From NCBI GenBank assembly GCA_021029095.1, contig JAJOHG010000022.1, positions 248,001-312,000 on the forward strand: DNA of 64,000 bases. The letters are read 5' to 3'. Positions 1 through 11,525 of the stretch are shown here, in pieces. The position numbers were made by a program, and so were the translations under genes. This stretch comes from Phellopilus nigrolimitatus. Lineage: Eukaryota > Basidiomycota > Agaricomycetes > Hymenochaetales > Hymenochaetaceae. The notes beneath the pieces are model-generated. The model ran no database searches. It had not been told where the DNA came from and saw only the letters and a program-made list of their open reading frames with translations. Each line of letters starts with the position of its first letter. Position 1 is the stretch's first letter.

Positions 1-1200
1 GTCGGTACCGTTTTTCCGATGAAGACTGACCATCAAAGCTGGACGTCTCCGACTGTGAGAGAGGCGAGGTCTGCTCCGAGTCCAGTGGGAAATTTACAGT
101 ATCAGATTTCGGTATGGGGATTAATCTGGATTCCAACGAATTGGGTGTTTTATCTGCAAGCGTAGGCAAGGAAGGATCACAGTTTGGACGAATCAGCAGG
201 GCAGGGTTCGGGTATGTATTGTAGGTTGAGCCAAGTGATGTGTAACTTGACAGTATTGTCAGACATAAATTCAAAGGCTCAAACGCTTTGCTCACCCTTG
301 ATCATACAGACAACAATAAGGAACCCTCAAGTCTCGCAAGAATGTCCATACATTGGCATAGGACCAATTGATTATGGGGTGAACCCGCTCAAAACGAGGC
401 CAATCTGGATCTGTCATATTGCGATAGGACAGAGTCGCTGTCGGCGGTAAACAAATGCCCGCTTAAGCGTTGAAGAGGATAATTAAGGTCGGCTCTCTTA
501 CCTCCGTGAGGATCACCTCGTCTCGTCCCAACAAGGATTGCTTCGATGTGAGGAAATCCCGATTTGTATACCTCCAAGGCTCTTCTCATACCCTCTCCTC
601 CTCTCGCTTTGCCGACCGGATACGGCTTTTGGGTGTCCGACTCGCCGTTCGATCGAACGGGAAACGGCGAGGTTGGACGAGTGACGCTTTCGATAGGCAA
701 GGTAGGCGCAGATGTAGATTCCGGAGGAGGGGGAGAGCAGTGATAAAGGTCGAGATTATAGGCGCTGACCGATTCCGCAATGAAGTCCTCAAGCTCTTCA
801 AAGGGGGAAGGGAGTGGTATATACAATGTTGGGATACGAAAATTTGACAGAGACGGATTTCGGCGCCCTAGCGCAGCAAGAAAGAGATGGAGGAGCACAG
901 TACCTAACACAAAGAAATCAGTAAAGTAGGAGCAAGTAGAATAACCGAGCGATTGTCTTGCTCACAGTCCTTTCCGCCGTTGAAACTGATAGATACATGC
1001 TCCTGTCTTCTCTGGCTTAAACATCGTGTACGAGCCGAAGCAGAGCAAGGCACCCACCCATGTGTGTCCAGAGCCTCGTCTATGACGTGTAAAGCCTCCT
1101 TGACGAGGCTTGCTATAGGCGTACTCGAGTCTGCGATGGCCTGCACATCGTCCACAACGCCTTTGGGATCAAAGACTTGCAGCTTGCTCGTATGCGCCAT
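1..1200 (-). CDS. FAD1: FAD synthase (FMN adenylyltransferase), 3' part beyond window
   Basis: Transfers AMP from ATP to FMN to make FAD; PAPS-reductase-like nucleotidyltransferase of the yeast FAD1 type. Exons 1200-966, 903-502, 437-296 and 245-<1. Splicing restores the P-loop-like motif [14 protein letters not shown] across intron 1, then [55 protein letters not shown] and NTYPNPAL, which is the family signature in the right order. Introns are 62, 64 and 50 nt. The window ends inside a Ser/Pro/Thr-rich C-terminal region. The start is the first ATG adjoining the conserved region; an in-frame ATG at 1323 would add 41 residues rich in Arg/Ser/Thr, which resembles a mitochondrial presequence, so two isoforms are possible. 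It diverges from the ArfGAP gene. Confidence 0.93.
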
Positions 1201-1595
1201 GGTCTTGAACGGTCGGCAGGAGGCGGTGGAAGGCGGGCGTAAGGACGAGAGCGAGTACGTACGCGTGGCTGTTACGAGTGGGTGCACTAGAGACTTTCCA
1301 AGTTTGCGGACCGAGATGAGCATGCCGACTTGAACGGGTGGTCCATCTTTCCAAACATCTCTATATTTCGACACAATTTGTCCACGACGGTGGGAGTTTT
1401 CGACATGTGCATAATCGTCCTCTCCGCATCGGCTCCGTGAACGCTATTGAACATATGTATGTACATGTACAGTTATCAATGGCCAGTTCCAATGTGTATA
1501 CATATCCTTAAATAAGACAATAGTCCAGAGAGCGTCACGACCAAATATAAACCCGTGCACGGATTACGTGCCAGCTCTCTTTGTTGTCGACCACC

Positions 1596-3265
1596 ATGTC
1601 TGGGGTTAGCAAGATTGTCGCAGAAAGGAATCAGCGGATCTTGCTTGAGCTGGTCTCCCAGCCAGGAAACGGTAAGCAGCGCCGTTCTGCGCCCGAGCCC
1701 AACTGACCATCTCTTCTCTCGATTGGCTATGAACTGTGTCAGACATCTGTGCAGACTGTAAGGGCAAAGCCCCTCGATGGGCGTCGCATAACCTGGGCAT
1801 TTTCATTTGGTGTGTGATTTCGTACTTCCTTATCATTGTTTGACTCCGTTGACCGGATCGCACATAGTGTGCGATGTGCAAGTATCCATCGTAAGATCGG
1901 TACCCATGTAACCAAAGTGTACGTTTAGCCTATATACGCGCGCTGGAGTTGATTTGACAGTTATTATCAGAAAGAGCCTGACATTAGACTCGTGGAGCAA
2001 GGAGCAAGTTGAGGTATATGTTGATTCAACTAATTGCCATACATCGCTGATTTGAAATTATAGAACATGGGGGCCATCGGGAACATTAAAGCAAACGAAT
2101 ACTGGCACCCGGATCGTGTTCGTCACCCGCCGCCTACCAATATGGAGGAGTCGGAGCGCGACAGTGAATTGGAGAAATACATTCGTTGTGCGTCCACCAC
2201 TTTAGATTTGCATTAATAACGCATTTTTGAATGATAGCTCAAGCGAAATATGAATACAAGCGGTATAGACCTCCGTCGGCGCGAGCTGCAGAGCAACTTG
2301 GCGAGTCGAGGTCTTTATCTTCTTTACCGCCACGTTCGCGGACCGCCCCAGTACGGTCGGGAACATCCCCCATCCCTGGTCCTTCACGACCTGCTCAACC
2401 GCCAATTCCAACTCCTTCGACTTCACAACCGTACTCACCCGCGATTGCTCGGTCTGGGAGTGCCGGACTTACTACATCGTTGACGGACAGGCAGGTACAA
2501 CCTCAGTTAACGTCGTTCGCGCAGAGCGTGAAAGCACCGAGCATGAATCCCCCGGTTCCAGCAGCGCCTCCAAACCAACAAGCATCGCTGACGAGCTCGA
2601 CTTTTAATGATCTCATTGCAATACAAAGTTCCACGACGAATTCATCGTTACCCCTGCAATACCAAGCGGCACCTACGCTTTCGCTGCAAACTCAGCCGAT
2701 GTCTTTTGCAGCACCACCACCGGCCTCCTCCCCATCATTCAGTTCGCCCAGTGGATCTGCAAGTCCTTACGCAGCGTTGTCTGTGACACCAAGCATCACA
2801 GGCGCCTCCTTTCCCTCTTCTTTCAGCCACACTTCCGATCTACGGAGCGCCAGTCTTCCCGTTTGGAGCCAAACTTCTACAAATATGCTGCCGACAAGTA
2901 TCTTCCAACAGCCGATGCAAACAGGAATGGCTCCAAATCCATTCACTCAGCAATATACTGGGATGTCGCCAAACATACCGGGACAGCCGCAGTCTCTCAT
3001 ATCTAACACATTCGCTGCGCAGCCCTTGCAGCCGGATTCGATGGCAGAGTCGCCGAACTCATCGTTTCGCCAGAATGCAATGCGATTTGGGACGCAGCCT
3101 GGTGCATATCAGACACAACAGCAGCCTGCACAAGCAACGCATACAAATGAGGGATTCAATGCGAGTTCACCCTATGCGCAACAAGCTCAACAGGCGCAAC
3201 AGCTATTTCAGAACATGGCAGGAGGGAACAATCCGTTCGGTTCGCAATGGCACGGGTCACAGTAG
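1596..3265 (+). CDS. ArfGAP domain protein with disordered C-terminus
   Basis: GTPase-activating protein for Arf-type small GTPases, expected on Golgi/endosomal membranes in vesicle coat cycling. Six exons (1596-1671, 1743-1809, 1868-1918, 1971-2013, 2064-2187, 2238-3265) give 462 residues. The N-terminal ArfGAP zinc finger is complete: C28-x2-C31-x16-C48-x2-C51, followed by ASIHRKIGTHVTKVKSLTLD with the expected arginine finger and the SLTLD helix start; the domain runs to about residue 125. The remaining ~330 residues are Pro/Ser/Gln/Asn-rich and low complexity, ending in a Gln/Asn-rich tail with NPF-like segments (for example GNNPFGS) that may bind EH-domain endocytic adaptors (inference). 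Closest in layout to the SMAP/AGE2 group, but subfamily is not certain. Confidence 0.93.
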
Positions 3266-3519
3266 TTAGTCCATGGCTTGCATTTATCCGGGAGCTATGC
3301 ACATGAAATATTGGGGGGCCATTGTAAATGATGTTTTCGAAATAAAATAAAATATGTCAAAAATATAAAATAAATACGCACAAAGCCGGGCGCGAATGGC
3401 AGCCGAAGCGAAGTGCGCGGATGGCTTGGCGTCGCGATTCGCGTCATTCCGCGAGTGGCAATTCTATACACAATCAATTGCTCGTCAGCATCTGTCCTCT
3501 GTCTCTTCCAACCACTACC

Positions 3520-5433
3520 ATGGACATCGTCAATCAACGTTTCAAAAACCAGAAACTATCTATCTCGCCCATCAAGGTCAGAAAGATATGCTGCAGTACG
3601 TCCTCATCCATGCATTTAATCTGCGTTAATCATCATCCACAACCCTGACGCGTTTAATGTATGCAGTCGGTGCTGGTTACGTCGGTAAGTTTCACGATCC
3701 GAGAAAACATCACTGGGTATGAAAACAGCGCGTTGACGTGACCTGCGGTGAAGGCGGACCAACCTGTGCAGTCATCGCGCTCAGATGCCCGCATATTCAG
3801 GTCACCATCGTCGACCTCAACCAGGCGCGTGTCGATGCCTGGAACAGCGCAGACTTTGACTTGCCTATCTATGAGCCCGGCCTCGAAGACGTCGTTCGCC
3901 AGTCGCGCGACCGAAACTTGTTCTTCTCGACGGATGTGGACAAGGGTATCCAAGAAGCCGATCTTATTTTCGTCAGTGTGAACACGCCGACGAAAAAGAG
4001 TGGCGTGGGCGCTGGGTTCGCCGCCGACCTTAAGTACGTCTATGGTCTTATTTTAACTAATGCCCTCCTTGATTCTTATACTTGTTATAAGCTATGTCGA
4101 ACTGGCCACCCGCCGCATTGCTGCTGTTGCCTCTTCATCCAAAATCGTAGTGGAGAAATCAACAGTGCCATGTCGTACCGCCGAGTCAATGCGTACAATC
4201 CTTGAGGCCAATTCAAAGCCCGGCTGCCGCTTCGATATCCTCTCAAATCCCGAATTCTTGGCAGAGGGCACTGCGATCAGCGATTTATTCGTTCCCGATC
4301 GCGTCCTCATCGGATCCCTACAGACGCCAGAAGGAATTTCAGCGTGCGAGTCGTTGTCCGAGGTTTACGCGAATTGGGTGCCGTAAGTGGAGTCTTACAC
4401 ATCCCGTTTATTATTATTATTCGTTTAATCGTCGATTGTCTCGTCCAGTAAGGATCGCATCCTCAACGTCGGTCTTTGGTCGTCTGAGCTTTCTAAGCTC
4501 GCTGCGAACGCAATGCTTGCGCAGCGCATCTCTTCAATTAACGCGCTTTCCGCCATCTGCGAGGCAACGGGTGCAAACATCGACGAGGTTGCGTACGCCG
4601 TTGGCCGTGACTCGCGCATCGGCCCGAAGTTCCTCAAGGCGTCCGTCGGTTTCGGTGGATCATGCTTCCAGAAAGATATCCTAAACCTTGTCTACCTGAG
4701 CGAGACCCTGCACTTGCCGGAAGTGGCAATGTATTGGCGCCAAGTCGTTGAAATGAATGAGTACCAGAAGCGCAGATTCTCAACGACAGTCGTTGATACT
4801 CTTTTCAAAACTATTACCGGGAAGGTGAGCTCATCCTTGCACACTCTCTTATATCAACGAGCGGTACATTAACACTTTGATGATCAAAACAGCACATTGC
4901 CGTTCTCGGATTCGCATTCAAGGCTGATACAGGTGACACCCGCGAGTCAGCTGCAGTCACTCTCATCCGAGACTTCCAGTCGGAACGCGCATTTGTAAAC
5001 ATCTACGACCCCAAAGTCGACCATGCGCAAATCTGGCTCGACCTTCAGGAGGCCTCTCCTCAGCTGCCTCTGCCTCAAAGTTCGTCATCAATCTCTTTTT
5101 GCAATGCCTAGTGAAAAATCATAGCTCACTGTTGCATCCACGTAACAGTCCAAAAGCAGGTCACAATCTGTCCCTCCGCCATGGACGCATGCAAGAACGC
5201 TGAGGCAGTCGTGATTGCGACCGAATGGAAAGAGTTCCGAGACATCGATTGGGAGTCGATCTATGCGGGCATGGCCAAGCCTGCCTTCATCTTCGATGGC
5301 CGCCTTTTGCTCGACATAGAGAAACTGAGGAAGATCGGCTTCAAGGTGATTTGTTTCGTGCTCTAATTTTGTCCATATTGACTTAGGTGATGATTTCCAG
5401 GTCATCACTATTGGTCGTGGGGAACGCCTTTAG
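3520..5433 (+). CDS. UGD1: UDP-glucose 6-dehydrogenase
   Basis: Oxidises UDP-glucose to UDP-glucuronate with two NAD+, supplying UDP-glucuronate and UDP-xylose for wall or capsule polysaccharides; cytosolic. Eight exons: 3520-3595, 3667-3684, 3754-4033, 4092-4382, 4449-4824, 4893-5079, 5149-5345, 5401-5433; 485 residues, normal for the family. Seen: Rossmann motif GAGYVG at residues 27-32, [29 protein letters not shown], catalytic cysteine in [10 protein letters not shown] (about C294), and the C-terminal UDP-binding half with [16 protein letters not shown]. Exon 2 is only 18 nt and encodes part of the glycine-rich loop, with glycine codons split at its 3' end. Convergent with LCB2 downstream; about 320 nt between the two stop codons holds nothing I recognise. 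Confidence 0.96.
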
Positions 5434-5753
5434 ATACCTAGACACCCTCAAATGAAATAACCCTTACAGAGTTTTTGGGCCAATAGCGATTATGAGAACT
5501 TACGGACTCATTTTTTAATAGTCATCATATCAATGATGTATCATAGCTTTGGGATTCGCCACTACAATGTGATACTTGTGTTTGTAATAATTCGAAATTT
5601 GAACGAGTTTCCCTGCTGATTTTCTGGATGATATAAGAATTCTGATGCAAAATAGCGAATAAAGGCGCCTATCATTAATCATTTGGCCACTAAGATCCCT
5701 TCTAATGACTATTAAGAAAGACATCATGAAAGTTCATAATGTTATGGATGAAC

Positions 5754-7838
5754 TCAGACGGTCTCCACAAGCTCGACAGCACGTTCTATAACCTCAGCCA
5801 CGGTCCACCGCTCCCCATTCCTGTTCTTCAGATCCATTATGTCGCCGATCTCATCACATGCTCTTAACAGCACATCGACGTCCTCTTTCGTGTGCGATGC
5901 GCTCAAGCAGAAGCGGACGCGCGAGGTGACAAGCGGCGTCGCAGGGTACGCGACAACGACGACGACGATCGGCGTCTTGCGCTCGAGCATCATACGCGAG
6001 AAGACGCACATTTTCCCAGGATTAAAGAGTAAGAGAGGCACGATGGGCGAATCGACGTGTCCGTACGTAATGAAGCCCAGCTTGTTCAAGCCACGCGATA
6101 GATATCGTGCATTGAATGCAAGACGGCGCAAACGCAAGCGGCCTTCTGAGCCATCCAGCAAGTGAGGAGGAAGATTCAACCAAGAAGGGAGGCAAGTGGC
6201 GGGAGCGGGCCCCGGATGAACATAAGTGCTCAAGTCTGTGGTTGAAGGAGGAATGGGAGCTGACACGCCCATGATGCTCGCCATGCTGGCTAGGATTTGC
6301 GTCAAAACAGGAGGGGCTATTGCCTCTGCATATGGTCCCATATGTCCTCGGACACGCAATCTGTCGATAAGAGGTTTGCTACCCGAGATGTAGCCGCCGG
6401 ATGCACCGAAGGATTTGGTGAAAGTCCCCATGAGGATATCAATATCGCGTGGATTCAGGCCGAAATAGTCAGTGACACCTCTGCCGTGCGACCCAAGAGC
6501 GCCGATAGAATGCGCCTCGTCAACAAACAGATAAAACTGAACAAACGATAATCAATTCATCGGCGACAGACAGAAGTGAACGACATTTACCTTGTATCGT
6601 TTCTTCAGCTCCATGATCGCCGGTAAGTTGACGAGCGTACCCTCCATACTGTACAGGCCTTCGACAATGAGTAAAATCTTCTTCCATGGCCGGTGCGTTT
6701 TCGCCTGACCCTGGCTGATCACTTCACGCAAGAGTGACTCTAGTGATTCCATACTGTTATGCTTGAACATGCGAACACTGGCCCCGCTAAGTCTGACACC
6801 AAATCGAATAGATGCATGATTCAATTCGTCCGAGATAATGAGACAGCCTTTGTTGACCAGTGCAGGAATCACCGTCGAGTTCGTTGCAAATCCCATAGAG
6901 CAGATTAGCGCATCCTCTTTACCAAGGAAGTTCGCAACAAGCTGTTCGGTCTGCTGATGTAAATCGAGACTTCCGCCCTCAAGGCGCGAGCCGCACGCGC
7001 TGATACCATAACGTCGTATACCTTCCTCAACGGCATCCGCACAACCTCCACGGGCCTGAGCGAAACCGAGATAATTGTACGAGGACATGTTAAGTGCACG
7101 TGTACGAGAGCCGGTAAGGTGGAATGTATTATTGTGATCTCCGCTGTCCCGGTCCAAAAGATTAATGGTGCGGCCTGGGACGCCTGTGACTGGGCGAGAA
7201 AAACAATCATCGATACGTTTCTTAAGCCTGCGAGTGTAGAAAGAGTCGAAATCTGAATTCAATGGAGCATAACCCTATATCAAAACGAAGTCAGCCTATG
7301 ATTATCAATAATTGAGACTATGGCACACATTCTTTTCCTTCAGATGTTTGTAGGAAGCCGGCCTGCAGCGTTTTCCAAAGAAGTCACGAAGATGACCAAG
7401 ACAGATGAGGAGAAGGTAGCTGATATATGTAGTCAATAAGATACGATACGGGGGATCCAACTCTTCCGGATTGTAATGGTCGCCAGGCCTGGCGGAAGAG
7501 TCGTATCTATATGCCTCATTCGCGCAGTGACCAAACTCGGAGTGGACTGTCGTGAAAACCTGCTCTGACGTCGGCGGGACACTGGGAATTGCGAGCCCGT
7601 CGCTGTTATCGCAGAACTCGTCGAGCACGGTGTCCTCGGTGGATACGGTTACCGACGAGGAGAGTGACAGAGCAGGCGTGGAATTAGGCGTCGTGCCCCG
7701 AGACCTATTCATCGCGTCCATATGGGAGACGGCGGAAAGGTAAGAGGCGGCTGACTTGAGAGAGACGGACGACTTTTTCTTGCGGGAAAACATCGACGGC
7801 GTTGGGGACGGAGGGTTCAACGCCATTGGCGACGGCAT
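5754..7838 (-). CDS. LCB2: Serine palmitoyltransferase subunit 2
   Basis: PLP-dependent condensation of serine with palmitoyl-CoA, the first step of sphingolipid synthesis, in an ER-membrane heterodimer with LCB1. Three exons (7838-7329, 7274-6591, 6536-5754), introns 54 and 54 nt, 658 residues. Seen: one hydrophobic membrane segment (RILLTTYISYLLLI), NMSSYNYLGFA, YGISACGSRLEGG, SDELNHASIRFG, VDEAHSIGALG and the PLP-lysine motif GTFTKSFGASGGY (K about 439). The N-terminal ~110 residues are Ser/Thr/Pro-rich and longer than in yeast. The ATG at 7838 is the first in frame; the open frame continues upstream only from non-ATG codons, so an extra 5' exon cannot be excluded. The ~600 nt between this start and the 3' end of the next gene holds no recognised gene. 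Confidence 0.95.
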
Positions 7839-8453
7839 CTCTACAGCAGAGTTCCCCACGAAAACGAGTCTTGGACCGTCGTTGATGTCCTGGAGAGAGT
7901 CGTCAACGTCGTCAAGTGCACATGAACGACGTCGAGGATGGTGAGAAGTGCTCAATGTGCAACCGTTCGGCAAATCATATCCCCACTTTGTCACCGACCA
8001 CGCGTAAATCCCCGGTAACCCTTTTAGTCAAACACGCTGAGGGTACGCTATAGAAAAAGGAGCAGATATGTAAACAAACTACATGTACATGTAATTGAAC
8101 ACGGAGACAAAACGAATTTCGACCAAGAGAAAAAGAGACAATAAACTAATACACAACTTGATAACACTACAGTCGCATGATAGTTAACATATAAACCTAG
8201 AAGAGCGGATCGCGTCGCATTTCTAAGTTATAGTCGTCTACCCGGCATCGCGGACGCCAGTCCTTTCCTTAGATCAAACTAAATCTGCGCCACTGTCCCT
8301 ATGCATCGCCCCCGAGGTGCGACCTCAGCCATGTCATTTGCAGACAGTGACGACAAGGAGGTAGTGTATCGACACGCTGTTCTCGCAGATATGCCAGACT
8401 ACTGCAATTCCATGGACGGCCCTTCACTCGATAAGTTCGGACAGGTTTCCCAG

Positions 8454-11400
8454 TCAAGTATTCCATGTAGTGCGTTGGACTGAAGTAGCGTGCGGAGCGA
8501 TGCTTGTATTAACACTCGTATCATGCGAGTCATACAGCATGAACGGCGGACATTCTGGTTGACCAGCGTACACTTGAGGACGCGTATCTTGCAGATGTAC
8601 GGGTGGCACAGGCGCACGTGAGAACTGCGAGTCGTACACCACCTGAGGGACCTGGAAGGAATGCATGCTGGAGCTCTGGTGTATCAAGTGTTGACAATTT
8701 TGATTCCCGATTAAAGGACCCATGGACAGCGACGCAGGTGGGGCCGAACTCAGACTTATAGAGTTCGAGCCCTGCCCAATCGACAGCGACGACGATGACC
8801 ACTGCTGAGAAAGAGACTGCGTGCGCCCGTGTCCGGGCGCAAGATGCTGTGCGTGCTGGGTCGATGCATAGCCGCCCACGCCGACGGCGCCGAGATCACT
8901 CCCATTACTGCTCCAGATCGACTTCGTCGGGGCATTCAATGAGCCTGAGCCAAATAGTAAAGAAGCCTGGGGAGCGGATGATACAGCGTGATGAGTGAGA
9001 TCGCTGTTCGTGCGGGAAACGCCGAGGACGTTATTGAGTAGGTCTTGCGCAGTTGTGCTTGTAGATGATCCAGATGGAGGCAGCTGTCGCGAAGGGCTCA
9101 TGTTCACACCAAGCTGGACAGGCATGAATGCTTGAGGAGATCCTTGAAGAGGATGGTGGACATTTGGAAGAGGAGACAATTGCGGTCTTGCGAAAGATAA
9201 TCATTCAAAATCACACTACGGAGATTTGAACTAAACACTCACTTAGGAGGGCTCCAGACAATCTGGTCATCTTCGTCGTCGTCGTCGACACCGCTCCCAA
9301 CAGTTCCACGATCACCCAGTGCCTCATTGAATGCCTCACGAATGACATCATCATCTGTGCGAGATGTTTGCGTGGCATTGTCGTCGTCGCTATCGCAAAT
9401 AATTTGTTGCGGATCCGGATGCCTGTCCCCGGCGTCTGAAGAAACATTAGCAGGTGATAATAAATCGGCTGTGCCTGTAGAAGATATATCCTCTTCAGCG
9501 AACAAGAACCGGTTGTTGTTGAACGAAATAGGAGATTTCTGCGCCCAGATTAGCTCATAAACGTATGTATAATCTAGATAGAAAGCTACCTCAAATTTGA
9601 CCATTTGATGCGCATCCTCTAGCAAGTCAGAAATTCGCATTAGATATTCCTCGTTCGGGTGAACCTTGTCCTGGCCTAATGCTAGTCCATTCTCAGTCGG
9701 CGCAGAGCGCTTGAACATAGACTTCTTGATTGGTGAAAACCCTGTCATGTCCACATCCTCCTCCAGAGGGTTTTTCAGAGATGGAAGCCGTGTTATCGGA
9801 AATGCCTCGCTCAACGACGTAGAGAAAGACGTATATGCCTTCCAAAAATCTTTGATCGCTTCCAAAAATGATGGGGAGGTCGTGCCAGACGACATCGCTG
9901 TCTCAACGTAACTGAAGTTTGAGCGCAACCACTTCGACGCAATGCGGGCAGCAGGCAACGTTCGGCGGAAAGCGGCGGTGATATGTTGTGCTAGATCATC
10001 CTTGTCCTGGACATTTTCGGGCTTTTCTGCAAGCTCATGACTGCCCATAACGAGAAGCGTACGAGACAAGTCAAGGATATGAGAAGCCATAAGAGGCTCC
10101 ACGGCCTTCCTATCCGTGCGGATGTGGGCGTCACGAATCATACGGAGCTTCCACAGCGCACCAATGGCGAGGACGATGATCTCGGAGACGGTGCCACTGG
10201 GGAGTATGCGTTCAGATATCAGCGATTTAAACTCTGCGATAACGTTCCTTGCATGCTTCGTAGCCCTTGCAGCAGATCTAATCTAAGGAGTCAGAATGTT
10301 CCTACAGAGAAGAAAAGAGTGCACGTACTCGTCTGAATCAAGGAACCAGAGCCCGTGTAATACAACCACCCATTCTTTAAATCGGTCCACACGCAATTTC
10401 GGGACTAGTCGGCCATCTCCAGGGGCGCTCTTGCTACTCCTCTTCGCGGCCCTAAACTGGTCTAACGCCTTCTTGAGTACCGTGTTCAAGTTTTCGGACG
10501 CAGTGTCGTATGGCTGACGCACACATAATGCACGATAGTAATGTAGCAAAGACCCGAACGAGTCCTTCTGATACGATGAAAGAATCGCAAGCTGGTGCGA
10601 GGCGTTGCCATCGTCAGGGACAAGTAGACATGCTTGTTCGTAGATCGTCTGAGCCCGACTGTAATTGCGAGGTCTGACCAAAGTCTCTTGCCCAGCTCTT
10701 TTTCCTCCTCGGCTGGGTTTTTTCGGAGATCCCTCCTCGTGACCCGCCCTTGGTCGTCCTCCACCATCGTTGTATTGTTCGCGATATCGTGCAATGTCGC
10801 CTAGACAGACAAGTAGTTTGGAAAACATTGCTAGTCTGACAACACGTTCGTGGCTCGTCTCCGGTGGTGTATCACGTCTTTCCGGAAATATATTCCTTCC
10901 TGAGTCTGGCTGAGGTGAATCTTCCGAACTTGCGGATAGTATTTCAACCTTGACGAGCGCTGGACTTGCTTCTGTCAGATCGAATTGCATGCGAAACCGG
11001 ATGAGAAGTTGAACGTAAAATTTCTCCTCTTCAGCGAGGAATTGACGGAAGCGCTGAAGGACCTTGCGATATTCGACGTGACCTCCTCCGCCATGCTCAT
11101 GACGTGACAAGCTCTTCTGGGTTTGAGCAGCGGGCGAAAAAAGTTTCCGATCCAACGTCGTGATCCGCTGCTTGTAGGCTGCTATGAACTGATACGATGT
11201 CTGCATCCAAATGTGCGTCTCTGCGTCCTTTGCTTCCTTCGAGTTGGGGTACAGGAGCAGAAGTTTCAAGTGCTGCTTTCGAAGGCTGCTCAACACAACT
11301 TCAATTCATAATGCACGCACAAGACGCGCTTTATTACTCACTTCTTGCGCCGAAACTCGACATCTTTATCCAGAGCTTCGTTCTTCTTGAATGCCTCCTT

Positions 11401-11525
11401 GAGACTTTGTGCAAGAGTTCGTGCTTCCCTGACGGTACAGAGATGAGCATTGTGTGCATGACGCCACAATATTTGAAACCCAACCTCGCGACTTCGGACA
11501 CGCTTTGTTGAACCGAATCCTGCAT
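8454..11525 (-). CDS. EST1/SMG7-family protein
   Basis: Fungal member of the EST1/EBS1/SMG5-7 family: 14-3-3-like plus helical-hairpin domain proteins acting in nonsense-mediated mRNA decay and/or telomerase recruitment. Five exons: 11525-11485, 11428-11342, 11288-10329, 10277-9243, 9186-8454; introns 56, 53, 51 and 56 nt; 951 residues. Conserved features: REARTLAQSLKEAF at the N-terminus, KEAKDAETHIWMQTSYQFI, CLGDIARYREQY, YEQACLLVPDDGNASHQLA, DSFGSLLHYYRALCV and VVLHGLWFLDSD. The C-terminal ~240 residues are Ser/Gln-rich and disordered. The first intron has a weaker donor (GTTGGG), but using it joins an ATG to the conserved helix in frame. Whether it acts in decay or at telomeres cannot be told from sequence. 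Confidence 0.87.

Noticed and set aside
7839..7994. Longer N-terminus for LCB2
   Set aside because: The extended frame opens at GTG, not ATG, and adds no conserved sequence.
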